A DNA stretch of 44,296 nt from contig JALOQZ010000003.1 in assembly GCA_025459245.1 (NCBI GenBank), positions 1-44,296 on the forward strand. Reading direction: 5' to 3'. The position numbers and the translations under genes are program-made. The first letter of the stretch is position 1. Each line of letters starts with the position of its first letter. Below are positions 18,318 to 27,352 of the stretch, piece after piece. Below the pieces are notes generated by a model. That model was given only the letters and a program-made list of their open reading frames with translations, was not told where the DNA came from and ran no database searches. Source of the stretch: Pirellula sp. (GTDB lineage: Bacteria > Planctomycetota > Planctomycetia > Pirellulales > Pirellulaceae).

Positions 18318-19316
18318 TTAGCTGATCTCTCGGACCAAGCGAGCGATACAATCCTCGACCGATACTCCTTCCGCCTCCGCTTTGTAGCTGAGCAAGATGC
18401 GGTGGCGAAGGACGGGGTGGATCAGCGCTCGAATATCGTCGTGGGAAACGTGCGATTGGCCCGCCAGTAGAGCGCGAGCCTTAGCGCCCAGGACCAGCAT
18501 TTGCGCAGCGCGTAGCCCTGCGCCCCAGCTGATCCATTGGTTGACAAAATCGGGAGCCGCGCTCCGGCCTGGCCGGGTGGCATCGACGAGCTTCACCGCG
18601 TATCCGGCTACTTCTTTGGCAATCGGCATCCGGCGAACCATTTCATGAAACTTGAGAATGTCTTCGCCGGTAAAGAGTGGCTCGATCGGATCGGAGCGTC
18701 GACTAGTCGTATCGAGCACTACTTGTAGCTCGTCCTCGAATGGTAGATAGTCGATCAGGACATTGAACATAAAGCGATCGAGTTGGGCTTCTGGGAGGGG
18801 GTAAGTCCCTTCCATTTCGATCGGGTTTTGGGTTGCGAGAACGAAAAAGGGTTCCGGCAATCCGTATCGTTTTCCTGCTGCGGTGACTTGGTGCTCCTGC
18901 ATTGCTTCCAGCAATGCAGCCTGGGTCTTTGGCGGGGTGCGGTTGATTTCGTCCGCCAAGATTACGTTTGCAAAGACGGGACCGGGGACGAACTGGAGGG
19001 CTCGGCGACCATCGACCTCCTCTAGGATTTCCGTTCCTGTGATATCTGCCGGCATCAAATCGGGGGTGAATTGAATTCGTCGAAAATCCAAGTGAAAGAC
19101 TTGAGCAACGCTTCGCACCAACAGAGTTTTAGCAAGCCCTGGTGCTCCGGTAATCAAGCAATGGGAACCTGAGAATAGGCAAACAAGCAATTGCTCGATG
19201 ACATCCTTTTGCCCCACGATCGTTTTAGAAAGTTCGCGATAGATACGATCTCTTCCCTCTCGGATTTGGGAGACGATGGCTTCTTCTTCGTCAGGTGCAA
19301 TGGTGATGTGTCTCAA
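18318..19316 (-). CDS. MoxR-family AAA+ ATPase
   Basis: The 332-residue MoxR ATPase is likely a chaperone-like factor for assembly or activation of partner proteins. Walker A is GAPGLAKT (57-64) and Walker B 'VILADEINR' (Asp122-Glu123); 'LATQNPIEMEGTYPLPEAQLDRF' follows in the sensor region. The start is TTG at 19316: no ATG lies nearby, and AGGA sits 7 nt upstream. It follows the DUF4159 gene on the same strand, separated by a palindromic element. The DUF58/VWA partners usual for MoxR are not in the window. Its stop is 7 bp from that of the convergent giant gene. Confidence 0.9.
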   Translation of the reverse strand: MRHITIAPDEEEAIVSQIREGRDRIYRELSKTIVGQKDVIEQLLVCLFSGSHCLITGAPGLAKTLLVRSVAQVFHLDFRRIQFTPDLMPADITGTEILEEVDGRRALQFVPGPVFANVILADEINRTPPKTQAALLEAMQEHQVTAAGKRYGLPEPFFVLATQNPIEMEGTYPLPEAQLDRFMFNVLIDYLPFEDELQVVLDTTSRRSDPIEPLFTGEDILKFHEMVRRMPIAKEVAGYAVKLVDATRPGRSAAPDFVNQWISWGAGLRAAQMLVLGAKARALLAGQSHVSHDDIRALIHPVLRHRILLSYKAEAEGVSVEDCIARLVREIS

Positions 19317-19358
19317 AGTTGTTTTCCTACGTAAGTGGATATGTGCGAGAGATCTTAC

Positions 19359-19424
19359 AGCCTATCCGAAAACCATTAGCCGCTCTGGCGCTAGGCGCGA
19401 TTTCCGATGGTTTTCGGATAGGCT
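19359..19424. repeat. Palindromic dispersed element, copy 1 (18-bp perfect inverted repeats)
   Basis: The left arm AGCCTATCCGAAAACCAT (19359-19376) is the exact reverse complement of the right arm (19407-19424). The inner part is TAGCCGCTCTGGCGCTAGGC-like. The element starts one base past the stop codon of the minus-strand DUF4159 gene. A second copy is at 32560-32624. It could act as a 3' hairpin or attenuator before moxR, or be a MITE/REP-type mobile repeat; no target-site duplication is evident. Confidence 0.85.
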
Positions 19425-19425
19425 C

Positions 19426-20280
19426 TTAATGACTCATGGCATAGGTAACGATATTGATCCCTAATGGATATGCTTTCTTGACTGAGAACTCTTCGAAGTA
19501 CCAAGGGTCTTCGCCTTCTCTTTCCCAGCCATCGCCAAGGTCGGTGTTATGGCAAATGAAGACCATAATCCTTCCGCTGTCATCGGTGATAGCTCGGTAG
19601 TTTGCATGGCTGGTATCCGATCCGGAGCGAGGTTCCCAAATCACCCCTGAATCTCGCCCTGCCCAAGCTGCGTTGATGGAGGGGAGTTGAGGTTTCTCTT
19701 TCAAGTCGTAGACGCAGTGAAATATCTCATGCTCCAACGGGACATCAAAAGGCTCGCGATCAGGAAAGACCCGTTTGATTTCTTGGTAGAAGTTGTCGTA
19801 TTCTTCATCTCCCCAAAAGTCATCAACCATGAGGAAGCCGCCGTTTAATAGATATCTTCGCAGGGCGGCGACCTCTTCGGGGTAAAAAGTTAGAGCGCCC
19901 GGTTCGATGATGTAGATAAAGGGGTAGTCGAACAAAGCAGGATCGGTGAGTTCTAGAACGATCGGTTCGGGGTTCACTTTGATCGTGGTCATCTGCTGCA
20001 GACGGAGCGAGAAGTTCAGTTCGCTATCGCGAAAGTCGGTCGCCCATCCTCCTCCTCGTCTTCGATATCCACCCGAATCGTATTTGATGCGCACGAAGGT
20101 GAAGACGTCTTTCGCAAATTTCTTTTCCACCTCCCAAGTCGGAACGCCTTGTCGACCGACATCGCGGTAGTCGCGGCTTCGGCGTCCCCATTGAGGGCCT
20201 TGAGACCACAGGGCACCAGCAGCACCAAAGAGAAGAGCGATTAGTATCCCAGGTACGAGAAATGGCTTCGACGGCTTCAT
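19426..20280 (-). CDS. Secreted DUF4159-domain protein
   Basis: The product is 284 residues from the ATG at 20280, whose ATGA overlaps the stop of the upstream TPR gene, implying translational coupling. The frame stays open far upstream inside that gene, but the overlap and signal sequence fix the start. Residues 8-27 are a signal peptide (LVPGILIALLFGAAGALWSQ). The mature part matches DUF4159: 'FTFVRIKYDSGG' early, 'LTDPALFDYPFIYIIEPG', then 'LRRYLLNGGFLMVDDFWG', a phrase resembling a glutamine-amidotransferase-like fold. The biochemical role of DUF4159 is unknown. In planctomycetes it often sits near MoxR-type genes, as here. Confidence 0.88.
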   Translation of the reverse strand: MKPSKPFLVPGILIALLFGAAGALWSQGPQWGRRSRDYRDVGRQGVPTWEVEKKFAKDVFTFVRIKYDSGGYRRRGGGWATDFRDSELNFSLRLQQMTTIKVNPEPIVLELTDPALFDYPFIYIIEPGALTFYPEEVAALRRYLLNGGFLMVDDFWGDEEYDNFYQEIKRVFPDREPFDVPLEHEIFHCVYDLKEKPQLPSINAAWAGRDSGVIWEPRSGSDTSHANYRAITDDSGRIMVFICHNTDLGDGWEREGEDPWYFEEFSVKKAYPLGINIVTYAMSH

Positions 20281-22946
20281 TGTCCGATTACCTCCTTCTT
20301 CTTCTCGGGATCTTTCTCCTCCGGTGCTGATTGCTTTTGCAGGGACACCAGCATCTTTAATGCTTCGGTGAAGCGAGGTGATTCCTCCAGTGCGAATAGC
20401 AGATGCCGTTTTGCTTCCTCGGACTTCCCTTGCTGATCCAAGGCGACTGCGATTCGATACTCGATCCAAGCGATATCGAATGGATCTAGTTCCATACATG
20501 CCTTCCAGGCTGATTCTGCGATATCCCATCGCTCGCATTTCTCGGCCGCTTGAGCTCGTCTTTCTTGTACATCGAACCGCAGTGGCTGGACGGCGTGCAT
20601 GCGCTCGCACCATTCCAAAGTCTCTTTTGCACGACCTGCAGTCCAATCGAGCTCACTCGCTCGCAGCATCGCATCGAGTGCGTCGGGGGAACGGTCGAGC
20701 AGCTGTGCCAATTCTTTGCGTTCGTCTTCGGTAGAGCCAAGTTCGCGATAGACACGGCTTAGCATGGCGTAGCAGCCGTCGACTCGATGATCCTCTGGCC
20801 ATAGAGATTGCAGCTCTTTGGCAAGTGGCAACGCCTCGTCCCATTTTTTGTTTTGAATGGCAGTTCGTGCCGCTCGTTCAAGACTGTAATATGACTTTGG
20901 GTTCTCACTGTACCAAGCCTCTAGTTCGGATCGATCCGTTACGGTCGGCTTCGTCCAATCAGCGTTGGGTGCTAGGGCATTCGCCTGCTTCTTGATAAAG
21001 TCTTCAAACTCTTTATCGAGAGCTTCCAAGCTTCCGGGGGCGCGGCGAAGCGCGTCGTTGGTGGGCATTCCAAGCGATAAATCATCGAGTAGTTTAAGCA
21101 TTGCTGGCATGCCATAGGTTTCGATGAAGAATTGCACAGCGAGCGATGACTCAAAGTAAGCGAATTGAATGTGCATCGGCGACTTGGCGTTCAAGAAGGC
21201 GCTGCTCAGCTTGCTAAGCGGTACCAAGTCTTCTCCGAGAATCATTTCCCGGAATGTGGGATCCATGTTTTGTCCCCAAGTCTTATCTCGCAGCTTCTCT
21301 TCATAGACAGAGATCCCTTCGGAAAGCCATCGAGGCATCTTGTTCTTTGTCTTTTGAAGCGTGACGACGTGGCAGTACTCGTGCCACAAGACCGATTTCC
21401 AATTCGAGTCGACTTGAAGGGCTGCGGGGGAGTTGGCCGTAATGAGGCGGCCAAAGCAAACGCCCAAGAAGCCTTGTCCACCAGGAAGTCCGAATGTTCG
21501 AATAGCGAAGTCTTTTTGCTTTGGGAAAATCTCGACATAGATCGGCTCTTCTAAGACGGTCGCATACTTTTCGGTCAAGACTTTGCGAGCTTCCGAGAGA
21601 AGAGCGACGACGTCAGCGCCATAAATCTTGGCTTCCTTTGCGTCCATGCGAATGACGAAGCCCGGCGCTTCCAAGGTGGTGAATCGTTCCAATTCTTTTT
21701 GCAATTGCTTTAGATTGAAGATCGTGACGTCATAAGGATCCTCGGTCCTAACTTTGTCGACCCAAGTCCAACCGTCGTCGGTTTTGCCCAGTCGAAGCAA
21801 GTCTTGTGCAAGCTGTGTTTGGGCTGGAATATAGCGAGGCTCCATGGTAAGCGCGCGCTTTTGATAATCGACCGATTCGGAAAAGCGGTAGTGCATAGCC
21901 AAGTGCTTTCCGATGGTATGATCGACCTCCGGATTGAGCGACCAAGGTTCGAGGGCCTTCATACGATGGCTTCCTTCCTCCTGGAAGCGACCCGCGAGAT
22001 GTGCGATTGCCGCGCGGAGTGCCCACAGGGAAGGATGCTTTGGGTTGATCTTTTCGATCTCGTTCAATACTTCCAAGGCTGTGTCGTAGGATTCTTCGTT
22101 CATCTTTTCTTCGGCCACCATCACAAGAGATGGAATGAACCGAGGGTTGATCGCGAGGGATTCTTTCAAGTGTTTGGTTGCGCGTTCTGGTTCGGAGGAG
22201 GACCAAGCCTTAGCGAGGAGATAGTGGACTTCAGGGGACTTCTCATTGAGCTTGAGAGCTTTCGCTAAAGCTTGAGATGCCACTTTCGCATCGTTTTTGC
22301 TCAGCGCCATGCGAGCAGTTGCTAAATGCGCGTCGATCATGGAGGGATCGGCTTTGATCGCTTGGTCGAAACAAGCCTTCAGAACTTGTTTGGGATCTTC
22401 CCCGCGCAAGAGGAAATACTCGCCGAGTGGTACGAGTTCTGTGGATCCCGTATATCGCCATGGACTGCGTTGGACCATGGTATCGATAAGTTCGAACTGC
22501 TCTTTGGCTTTCGAGCTCTCGTTGTTCATTCGATAGACTTGGATCGCCAGTAGGCGAATACGTAAGCTATCACCGAAACGAGTTAATGCGTCTTCGAGAA
22601 CGGGGAGAGCATCCGAGTAGCGGCCGATGGTGAGATAGGTCTCGATCAGTGTGGCAGGCCACTTTTCGTTCCAAACCCGTTTCTCAACCTGTTCTTTGGC
22701 AATCTCTATGCATCGATCGTAATCGCCGACGCGTACGGCTTCTTTGGCCGCTTCTTGGTCCGAGACGGACTGAGCAATGGCCGTTGGAGCAAGGACGACA
22801 AGGAAGCAGTAAAGTGCAAAACGGCGTAGCCCATTTCGGAGAAGGTTGGCATCGAGTCTCAAGTCGTTTATTACCATTCCGAGCAATCCCATTGCATCCT
22901 CGAGCCACCGAAAGAATCGTAAGACGGTTAAGCCTAACGGGTTCAT
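20277..22946 (-). CDS. TPR protein with internal gluzincin metallopeptidase-like domain
   Basis: The 889-residue product has a hydrophobic export segment at about 42-58 (RRFALYCFLVVLAPTAIAQ) preceded by a long N-terminus. The true start may be an internal ATG at 22877 or 22892; no ribosome binding site decides. TPR helical repeats fill about 60-380 and 690-870. Between them, residues about 430-640 hold HEYCH (522-526) and Glu543 in 'WLSEGISVYEE', the HExxH-17-E pattern of gluzincins such as peptidase MA-type domains. The protein probably acts outside the cytoplasmic membrane. It is first in an apparent operon, overlapping the DUF4159 gene by 4 bp, with moxR behind. Proteolytic activity is inferred from the motif. 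Confidence 0.85.
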   Translation of the reverse strand: MNPLGLTVLRFFRWLEDAMGLLGMVINDLRLDANLLRNGLRRFALYCFLVVLAPTAIAQSVSDQEAAKEAVRVGDYDRCIEIAKEQVEKRVWNEKWPATLIETYLTIGRYSDALPVLEDALTRFGDSLRIRLLAIQVYRMNNESSKAKEQFELIDTMVQRSPWRYTGSTELVPLGEYFLLRGEDPKQVLKACFDQAIKADPSMIDAHLATARMALSKNDAKVASQALAKALKLNEKSPEVHYLLAKAWSSSEPERATKHLKESLAINPRFIPSLVMVAEEKMNEESYDTALEVLNEIEKINPKHPSLWALRAAIAHLAGRFQEEGSHRMKALEPWSLNPEVDHTIGKHLAMHYRFSESVDYQKRALTMEPRYIPAQTQLAQDLLRLGKTDDGWTWVDKVRTEDPYDVTIFNLKQLQKELERFTTLEAPGFVIRMDAKEAKIYGADVVALLSEARKVLTEKYATVLEEPIYVEIFPKQKDFAIRTFGLPGGQGFLGVCFGRLITANSPAALQVDSNWKSVLWHEYCHVVTLQKTKNKMPRWLSEGISVYEEKLRDKTWGQNMDPTFREMILGEDLVPLSKLSSAFLNAKSPMHIQFAYFESSLAVQFFIETYGMPAMLKLLDDLSLGMPTNDALRRAPGSLEALDKEFEDFIKKQANALAPNADWTKPTVTDRSELEAWYSENPKSYYSLERAARTAIQNKKWDEALPLAKELQSLWPEDHRVDGCYAMLSRVYRELGSTEDERKELAQLLDRSPDALDAMLRASELDWTAGRAKETLEWCERMHAVQPLRFDVQERRAQAAEKCERWDIAESAWKACMELDPFDIAWIEYRIAVALDQQGKSEEAKRHLLFALEESPRFTEALKMLVSLQKQSAPEEKDPEKKKEVIGQ

Positions 22947-23097
22947 GGAGTGAAAGCCACTGTTTTAGTGGGGTGAATCCTTCTCACTCCCCTCTTATCT
23001 ACGTGTGTTTGTTAGACTCATTGGAGGGACCAACGTCCCGTTCCCACCGCCGCTCCCCATCCTCTCCCATTCCGCATCGCAGTTGGAGGCATCCATT

Positions 23098-24378
23098 TTG
23101 AGACACACCTTGCGCTACTTGTTCTCGATCCCGTCGCTTGTCGTGGTACTTTTTCTACAGGTTTCGTTTGCGCAGTCGGAGTTGGTAAACGATGGTTTTG
23201 TCGTCTCCAAGGGGGATTGGCCTTGGTGGCGCGGCCCCAATCGCGATGGTTCCGCGGACTCGACGCAGACGGCGCCAAAGGAGTGGGATGAGTCCAAGAA
23301 TATCGCTTGGAAGTCCCCCATTTCAGGGCGCGGTTACGGGTCGGTATGTCTCTCCGGCGATCGACTCTTCTATTTGACGTCTGACGAGGAAAGCGGATCC
23401 CAAAAGCTTGTTTGCTTGAACAAGCGGACTGGCGAGTTGCAGCACGAAACGACTGTTCATCCGTCCGGAGGGATGCGTAAGAATGCTCGGTCGACAGCCG
23501 CTTCGACGACACCCGCGACCGATGGCAAGCTTGTTTTTGTGACGCTGCCAAATAGCGATGCGATCTGGTTGACGGCGATTCGCCAGGAGGGGGGAGTTGA
23601 ATGGCAAGTTCGCGTGAGCGACTACATTGAGCATCAAGGCTATGGTGCTTCCCCTGCTCTGTATCAGGATTTGGTTATCGTTTCTTCTGATAATAAAGCA
23701 GGTGGTGTTATTGCCGCTTATTCCAGGTCCAAGGGGGAGTTAGTGTGGAAGCGAGAACGGCCCAAGCTCCCGAACTATCCTTCGCCGATCCTGTTGCGAG
23801 CTGCTGGGCGTGATCAAGTTGTTGTGACAGGCTGCGATCGCATCACCAGTTTGGATCCGAAGACGGGAGAGACGCTCTGGGAGACGGAGGGGGCTACCAC
23901 GGAATGTGTCACCTCGACCGTGACCGACGGAAAACGCGTCTTCACGAGCGGCGGTTATCCAAAGAACCATATGTCCGCTTGGTTGGCCGATGGGTCGAAG
24001 GCGAAGGCTTGGGAGAATGAGAACCGGCTTTACGTCCCTTCTCCCCTGCATCGGGACGGGATTCTTTATGGGGTGCTCGATGCAGGGATCGCGATGGCTT
24101 GGGATTCCGAGACCGGCAAGGAGCTTTGGAAGCAGCGGCTGGGAGGGACCTTTTCCGCTTCTCCTGTGTTGGTCGGTGATGTGATTTATGCCACCAACGA
24201 GTCTGGGGAGACGTTCTTGTTTCAGGCCAATCCCGAGAAGTACGTTGGGTTGGGGAGGAGCAAGCTGGGGAGAGAGGTTTTCGCGACGCCGGTTTTTTGC
24301 GATGGAGCCATTTACTACCGATGCACCGAATCGGGCGAGGGAGAGCGCCGCGAAATGCTCTATTGCATTCGGCCTTGA
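23098..24378 (+). CDS. Secreted PQQ-type beta-propeller protein
   Basis: I place the start at TTG 23098 because GGAGG lies 8 nt upstream and a signal peptide follows directly (YLFSIPSLVVVLFLQVSFAQ); the frame is open to a GTG at 23005. The 426-residue product starts its mature part with 'DWPWWRGPNRDGSA', typical of planctomycete PQQ-propeller proteins, and shows blades such as 'LVCLNKRTGELQHE', 'VIAAYSRSKGELVWKR', 'ITSLDPKTGETLWE' and 'AMAWDSETGKELWKQ'. The fold resembles BamB and PQQ dehydrogenases, but no catalytic cofactor residues can be assigned. It is divergent from the TPR operon. Role unknown, probably periplasmic. Confidence 0.85.
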   Translation: MRHTLRYLFSIPSLVVVLFLQVSFAQSELVNDGFVVSKGDWPWWRGPNRDGSADSTQTAPKEWDESKNIAWKSPISGRGYGSVCLSGDRLFYLTSDEESGSQKLVCLNKRTGELQHETTVHPSGGMRKNARSTAASTTPATDGKLVFVTLPNSDAIWLTAIRQEGGVEWQVRVSDYIEHQGYGASPALYQDLVIVSSDNKAGGVIAAYSRSKGELVWKRERPKLPNYPSPILLRAAGRDQVVVTGCDRITSLDPKTGETLWETEGATTECVTSTVTDGKRVFTSGGYPKNHMSAWLADGSKAKAWENENRLYVPSPLHRDGILYGVLDAGIAMAWDSETGKELWKQRLGGTFSASPVLVGDVIYATNESGETFLFQANPEKYVGLGRSKLGREVFATPVFCDGAIYYRCTESGEGERREMLYCIRP

Positions 24379-24409
24379 TCGGTTCCCCGAAGCTTGCCTG
24401 CCGATGAAC

Positions 24410-24437
24410 TCGACGCTCTGGCCCCCCCGCGTATAAT
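24410..24437 (+). promoter_or_regulatory. Probable sigma70-type promoter for sucA
   Basis: TCGACG (24410-24415, four of six matches to TTGACA) is followed after 16 bp by a perfect TATAAT (24432-24437). Transcription would start near 24444, giving a leader of about 130 nt before the sucA start at 24577. Confidence 0.5.
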
Positions 24438-24528
24438 CGCACGGGCTCCGAAAATTACCTTGGCATTGCATTTTGTCGTAGGATCTCCTAGTAACCCACA
24501 TAAGTGGAAGCCATAATCAGGACTCCCC

Positions 24529-24572
24529 ATGGCTATCCAAGGCCAGCGTCACAACTTTTGATGAAACTCTAG
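24529..24572 (+). promoter_or_regulatory. Two short leader ORFs before sucA
   Basis: An ATG at 24529, with AGGA seven bases upstream, opens an 11-codon frame, MAIQGQRHNF-stop (24529-24561). It is in frame with sucA and closed by two successive TGA codons. Its last base begins a second frame, MKL-stop (24561-24572), just before the sucA ATG at 24577. They may be a leader peptide pair or chance; nothing here proves translation. Confidence 0.35.
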
Positions 24573-24576
24573 AAAA

Positions 24577-27324
24577 ATGAATACCTACAGTCTCGATTAC
24601 ATCGACGACTTATACGTTCGTTACATTCAAGATCCCAGCAGTGTTTCGGATGTATGGCGAAAGTACTTCGAGGAGTTTTCGCTGGCCACGCAATCGGAGG
24701 GGCTTTATGCCGGGTCGGAGCCGGACCGCGTCGGCGGAGGCGAGGTCCCAGACGCCCTTTGGTTGGCGCGGATGCAGGAGCGGGTGGATCAGCTAGTTCG
24801 CGAATATCGCGTGCGCGGGCACTTGATGGCTAAGATCGATCCCCTCGGCTTGAATCGCAAGGGGCCACCGGAGCTTGATCCACAATCGCATGGTTTGACC
24901 GAAGAGGACATGAACCGTCCGTTTACTTCACCGACGTTGGAGTATGCGAACGGCCGAACGGTCGGCGACATTATTGAAAAGCTGCGAACGACTTATTGTC
25001 GAAGCATTGGGGCTCAGTTCATGCATGTCGACAATCGCAACATCCGCGATTGGTTGCAGCGCCGCATGGAGTCGACAGAGAATCGGCTGGCGCTCTCTCG
25101 GGAGGTGCAAACTCGGATTTACACCAAGCTCGCTGACGCGACGATTTTTGAAGAGTTCGTACGAAAGAAGTATGCAACCGCGAAGACCTTCTCGCTCGAA
25201 GGAGCCGAGAGTTTGATTCCTTTGTTGGATCGAGCGCTTGAAAAGGCGGGGCAGCATGAGGTGAAAGGAGTCGTCTTGGCGATGGCTCACCGAGGACGGT
25301 TAAACGTGCTCGCTAATATCATGGGCAAGCGGCCGCAAAGTATCTTCTGGTCGTTTGACGATCCCAATCCCGAGCTTTTCCGGGGTGGTGGTGACGTGAA
25401 GTATCACATGGGGTACAGCTCCGATTGGACGACGAGCACAGGGCAAACGATTCACATTTCGCTCTGCTTTAACCCTAGTCACTTGGAGTTTGTGAACCCC
25501 GTTGCTTTGGGGCGATGCCGAGCCAAGCAAGATCGAGCAGGCGACATTACTCGCGGTGAGCACATGACCATCTTGATCCATGGTGATGCAGCGTTCATTG
25601 GCGAAGGTGTTGTTCAGGAAACGTTGAACTTGAGCGAGCTGCCCGGGTATCGAACCGGCGGTACGTTGCACATTGTTTTGAACAATCAAATCGGTTTCAC
25701 CACAGAGCCAGCCGAGAGTCGCAGCAGCACGTACGCGAGCGACATCGCAAAGATGCTTCAGATCCCGATCTTCCATGTGAATGGGGAAGATCCAGAGGCG
25801 GTCGCGCAAGTCGTTAATTTGGCGATGGACTTCCGCAAGGAGTTCGAAAAAGACGTCGTGATCGACATGTACGCCTATCGTCGCTTGGGCCACAACGAAG
25901 GGGACGAGCCTCGTTACACCCAGCCGGTCATGTACGCGGCGATCGATGCGAAGAAGCCGGTTCGCGATAGCTACCTTGAGCATTTGCTCAGCATGAACGA
26001 GTTGACTCGCCAGGAGGCGGATGCGATTGCCGAGGTTCGGCATAATCGCTTATCTCGCGAGTTTGAATTGGCAAAGAGCGAGCCATTCGTCCACGACTTG
26101 ACCTCCCTGACAGGGATTTGGGATGGATACTTTGGCGGCCCCGAGCCTGTGAACGAGCAAGTGACGACGGGTATCGCGCGCGGCGTTGCCGGCGAATTGC
26201 TCGCGAAGGCTTGCGATGTTCCGGAAGGCTTCCGTCCGCACCGCAAGCTGTTGCGAATCTTGGACGACCGGCGCGAAATCGCGGCGGGCCGACAGCCTTT
26301 CGATTGGGCATCCGCAGAGATTTTGGCGTTTGCTTCGTTGATCACGGAGGGCCATCCGGTGCGATTGACTGGGCAAGATTGCGAGCGAGGAACATTCTCC
26401 CAGCGTCACGCCGTCCTTCATGACGAGAAGGACAATCGCAAGCACATGCCACTCAAGCATCTATCGCCCAATCAAGCGATGATCGAAATCATCAACAGTC
26501 CTCTCTCCGAGGCTGCTGTTTTAGGCTACGAGTACGGATATAGCTTGGATTGCCCGGAAGGACTTATCGCTTGGGAGGCGCAGTTCGGGGATTTCTCCAA
26601 TGTGGCTCAGTGCGTGATCGATCAGTTCATCGCCAGTGCCGAAGACAAGTGGAAGCGACTGAGTCGATTGGTCATGTTGCTACCGCATGGTTTTGAGGGG
26701 CAAGGTCCTGAGCACTGCAGCGCTCGACTGGAGCGTTATCTCTTGATGGCAGCCGAGCACAATGTGATTGTTGCCCAACCTTCTACACCCGCTCAGTACT
26801 TCCACTTGTTGCGCAGGCAGGTCAAGTCGAAGTGGAGCAAGCCGTTGATCGTTCTCACCCCCAAGAGTTTGCTTCGAAACAAGTCCTGTGTCTCGACGAT
26901 GGACGAGATCGAGCATGGCAGCTTCCGCAAGATCTTGCCGGATGACCGACCTGCAGGGACGCCGACTTCGCGCATCATCATGAGCAGCGGCAAGGCTTAC
27001 TACGATTTGCTAGAAGAGCGAACTCGTTTGGGGCGAAATGACGTCGCTTTGGTTCGCATCGAGCAGTTCTATCCACTGGAGGCGAGCAAGGTGATGGAAG
27101 CGCTCAGCGTCTACGAAGCAGGAACTCCTGTTTACTGGTACCAAGACGAGCCTTCCAACATGGGAGCTTGGCAGTTTGTAAAGATCCATTGGGGAGATGA
27201 GTTGGCCACGCGGTTCCCGTTCCAGCGAATTTCGCGGGCGGAATCGGCGAGCCCATCGACCGGTTCTTCGCGGGCGCACAAACTGGAAGAACGAGACTTG
27301 CTCAACGCAGCTTTTGGTCTTTGA
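24577..27324 (+). CDS. sucA: 2-oxoglutarate dehydrogenase E1 component
   Basis: The 915-residue thiamine-diphosphate enzyme decarboxylates 2-oxoglutarate in the TCA cycle and passes the succinyl group to E2. The N-terminal segment 'LDYIDDLYVRYIQDPSSVSD' is the E2-interacting region typical of SucA. 'AMAHRGRLNVLANIMGK', 'GDAAFIGEGVVQETLNLSEL' and 'IVLNNQIGFTT' form the ThDP/Mg site. 'RRLGHNEGDEPRYTQP' and the C-terminal transketolase-type domains follow. Length is normal. The ATG at 24577 is preceded by AAAAA rather than a good ribosome binding site, which fits coupling to the short leader ORFs. The E2 gene (sucB) is not adjacent; a small unknown gene follows after 28 bp. Confidence 0.95.
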   Translation: MNTYSLDYIDDLYVRYIQDPSSVSDVWRKYFEEFSLATQSEGLYAGSEPDRVGGGEVPDALWLARMQERVDQLVREYRVRGHLMAKIDPLGLNRKGPPELDPQSHGLTEEDMNRPFTSPTLEYANGRTVGDIIEKLRTTYCRSIGAQFMHVDNRNIRDWLQRRMESTENRLALSREVQTRIYTKLADATIFEEFVRKKYATAKTFSLEGAESLIPLLDRALEKAGQHEVKGVVLAMAHRGRLNVLANIMGKRPQSIFWSFDDPNPELFRGGGDVKYHMGYSSDWTTSTGQTIHISLCFNPSHLEFVNPVALGRCRAKQDRAGDITRGEHMTILIHGDAAFIGEGVVQETLNLSELPGYRTGGTLHIVLNNQIGFTTEPAESRSSTYASDIAKMLQIPIFHVNGEDPEAVAQVVNLAMDFRKEFEKDVVIDMYAYRRLGHNEGDEPRYTQPVMYAAIDAKKPVRDSYLEHLLSMNELTRQEADAIAEVRHNRLSREFELAKSEPFVHDLTSLTGIWDGYFGGPEPVNEQVTTGIARGVAGELLAKACDVPEGFRPHRKLLRILDDRREIAAGRQPFDWASAEILAFASLITEGHPVRLTGQDCERGTFSQRHAVLHDEKDNRKHMPLKHLSPNQAMIEIINSPLSEAAVLGYEYGYSLDCPEGLIAWEAQFGDFSNVAQCVIDQFIASAEDKWKRLSRLVMLLPHGFEGQGPEHCSARLERYLLMAAEHNVIVAQPSTPAQYFHLLRRQVKSKWSKPLIVLTPKSLLRNKSCVSTMDEIEHGSFRKILPDDRPAGTPTSRIIMSSGKAYYDLLEERTRLGRNDVALVRIEQFYPLEASKVMEALSVYEAGTPVYWYQDEPSNMGAWQFVKIHWGDELATRFPFQRISRAESASPSTGSSRAHKLEERDLLNAAFGL

Positions 27325-27352
27325 TACGCAGTCTGGGACGAGAGGGCAAACC

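Noticed and set aside
19317-19425. Palindromic element as an insertion sequence
   Set aside because: It is only 66 bp with no transposase and no evident target duplication; it is better described as a short palindromic repeat.
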